From Acidobacteriota bacterium (GTDB lineage: Bacteria > Acidobacteriota > Vicinamibacteria > Vicinamibacterales > UBA2999): 6,459 bases of DNA. Position numbers and translations under genes: made by a program. The stretch spans positions 1 through 6,459 of the forward strand of contig JADZBZ010000426.1 of NCBI GenBank assembly GCA_020851835.1. The letters are read 5' to 3'. Shown piece by piece: positions 6,079 to 6,459 of this stretch (positions within the stretch are counted from its first letter, which is position 1; each line of letters starts with the position of its first letter). The notes beneath the pieces were generated by a model. That model was not told where the DNA came from. It ran no database searches and saw only the letters and a program-made list of their open reading frames with translations.

Positions 6079-6375
6079 ATGCCGCCTATGTGGATGCTTC
6101 GCTCCTCAGAGCCGTCGCTCTCGTTCCGTCTCCTGCCCGGGGATGTCCGCACCATCGGGCGGGCCACGGGCGCCCAGTTCATCGTTGACGCCCCCCTGGT
6201 GTCCCGGCTGCATTGCCGCCTCACCCTGTCGGCGGACGGCGAACTCTCGGTCGAGGACCTCGACAGCACGAATGGCACTTTCGTCAACGACCGGCGCGTG
6301 AACGGTCTCACCCTGCTCCAGCCGTCGGATACCGTCACCGTTGGCCGCGTGGTGTTCGAGATCGCCAGGATTTAG
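6079..6375 (+). CDS. small stand-alone FHA-domain protein
   Basis: 98 residues, almost entirely one forkhead-associated domain, a phosphothreonine-peptide binding module used in Ser/Thr-kinase signalling and in secretion or cell-envelope control. Visible marks are the Gly27-Arg28 pair in RTIGR, Ser42-Arg43-Leu44-His45, and DLDSTNGTFVND at 60-71 with Asn65-Gly66. These are the conserved peptide-binding loops, so binding should be intact. There is no signal peptide or membrane segment, so the protein is probably cytoplasmic, acting alone as an adaptor. No kinase is present in the window to name a partner. The start could be Met1 (6079) or Met4 (6088). TGGA touches the first ATG and is too close to act as its ribosome site, but would be 9 nt from the second. 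The gene is divergent from the AMIN gene and 39 nt ahead of the next gene on the same strand. Confidence 0.88.
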   Translation: MPPMWMLRSSEPSLSFRLLPGDVRTIGRATGAQFIVDAPLVSRLHCRLTLSADGELSVEDLDSTNGTFVNDRRVNGLTLLQPSDTVTVGRVVFEIARI

Positions 6376-6401
6376 GACGGTCTGTCCCGAACGAGCCGTT
6401 C

Positions 6402-6407
6402 TATCCT
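6402..6407 (+). promoter_or_regulatory. possible -10 element immediately before the last gene
   Basis: TATCCT matches four of six consensus -10 bases and ends 7 nt before the ATG at 6415, the spacing expected for a transcript beginning at the start codon. It lies in the 39-nt gap after the FHA stop, so the last gene may have its own promoter as well as readthrough. Confidence 0.3.
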
Positions 6408-6414
6408 TGTGGCG

Positions 6415-6459
6415 ATGACGCTGTTTACTGCCGCCGCTCCGCCGTTCATGAAGAACGGA
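6415..6459 (+). CDS. start of an unidentified gene, cut by the right edge
   Basis: Fifteen codons are open from ATG to the window end (MTLFTAAAPPFMKNG). No Shine-Dalgarno site is seen, but a TATCCT hexamer lies 7 nt upstream, as for the AMIN gene. The PPFMKNG segment faintly recalls the first strand of metallo-beta-lactamase-fold hydrolases (a P-F-x-x-N pattern), but 15 residues are too few to assign a function. The alternative is that this is chance open sequence. Confidence 0.5.
   Translation, partial: MTLFTAAAPPFMKNG

Noticed and set aside
5919..6338. A minus-strand frame of 139 codons across the repeat and the FHA gene
   Set aside because: Its C-terminal part is repeat translation and the rest is antisense to a clear FHA domain.

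Overview
The window is GC-rich bacterial chromosomal DNA in which four of the six recognisable genes are exported proteins. Gene styles, the composition and a short palindromic tandem repeat (core GGCTGAAGCCCCGGCGCTCCG-like) suggest an Acidobacteriota-type organism, possibly Vicinamibacteria. This placement is inferred from general resemblance and no marker gene proves it.

Positions 1-4728 hold three genes read leftward on the minus strand, in transcription order: a gamma-glutamyltransferase-like Ntn hydrolase (4728-2863), an M20 family amidohydrolase/peptidase of the AbgB-like type (2768-1158), and a DmpA-type P1 family aminopeptidase (1139 to beyond the left edge). Each begins with a signal peptide and has a strong Shine-Dalgarno site. 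The second and third are only 18 nt apart and are almost certainly co-transcribed. The first is separated from the second by 94 nt holding a perfect 9-bp inverted repeat and a possible -10 element. Together they look like an extracytoplasmic set for breaking amide bonds in small peptides or amino-acid conjugates, using three unrelated catalytic chemistries (N-terminal Thr, metal, N-terminal Ser).

Positions 4874-5845 (minus strand) encode an exported protein with an N-terminal AMIN domain, a long Pro/Ala linker and a helical, Cys-containing C-terminal region that I do not recognise. A divergent 233-bp intergenic region follows (5846-6078), containing four tandem copies of a 29-30 bp palindrome-bearing unit. 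Rightward from there lie a small stand-alone FHA-domain protein (6079-6375) and the first 15 codons of a further gene (6415 to the edge).

The most interesting points are these. The GGT homologue keeps its catalytic Thr but lacks the residues that define gamma-glutamyl specificity. The M20 enzyme has Glu where the family usually has a metal-binding Cys. The three hydrolases form an exported cassette. The AMIN, FHA and last genes lack Shine-Dalgarno sites and have -10-like hexamers almost touching the start codon, suggesting leaderless transcripts, in contrast to the SD-led peptidase genes. I see no CRISPR array, tRNA, rRNA or mobile element. I do not see a clearly new multi-gene defence or similar system; the exported amide-hydrolase set is the nearest candidate for an undescribed pathway.
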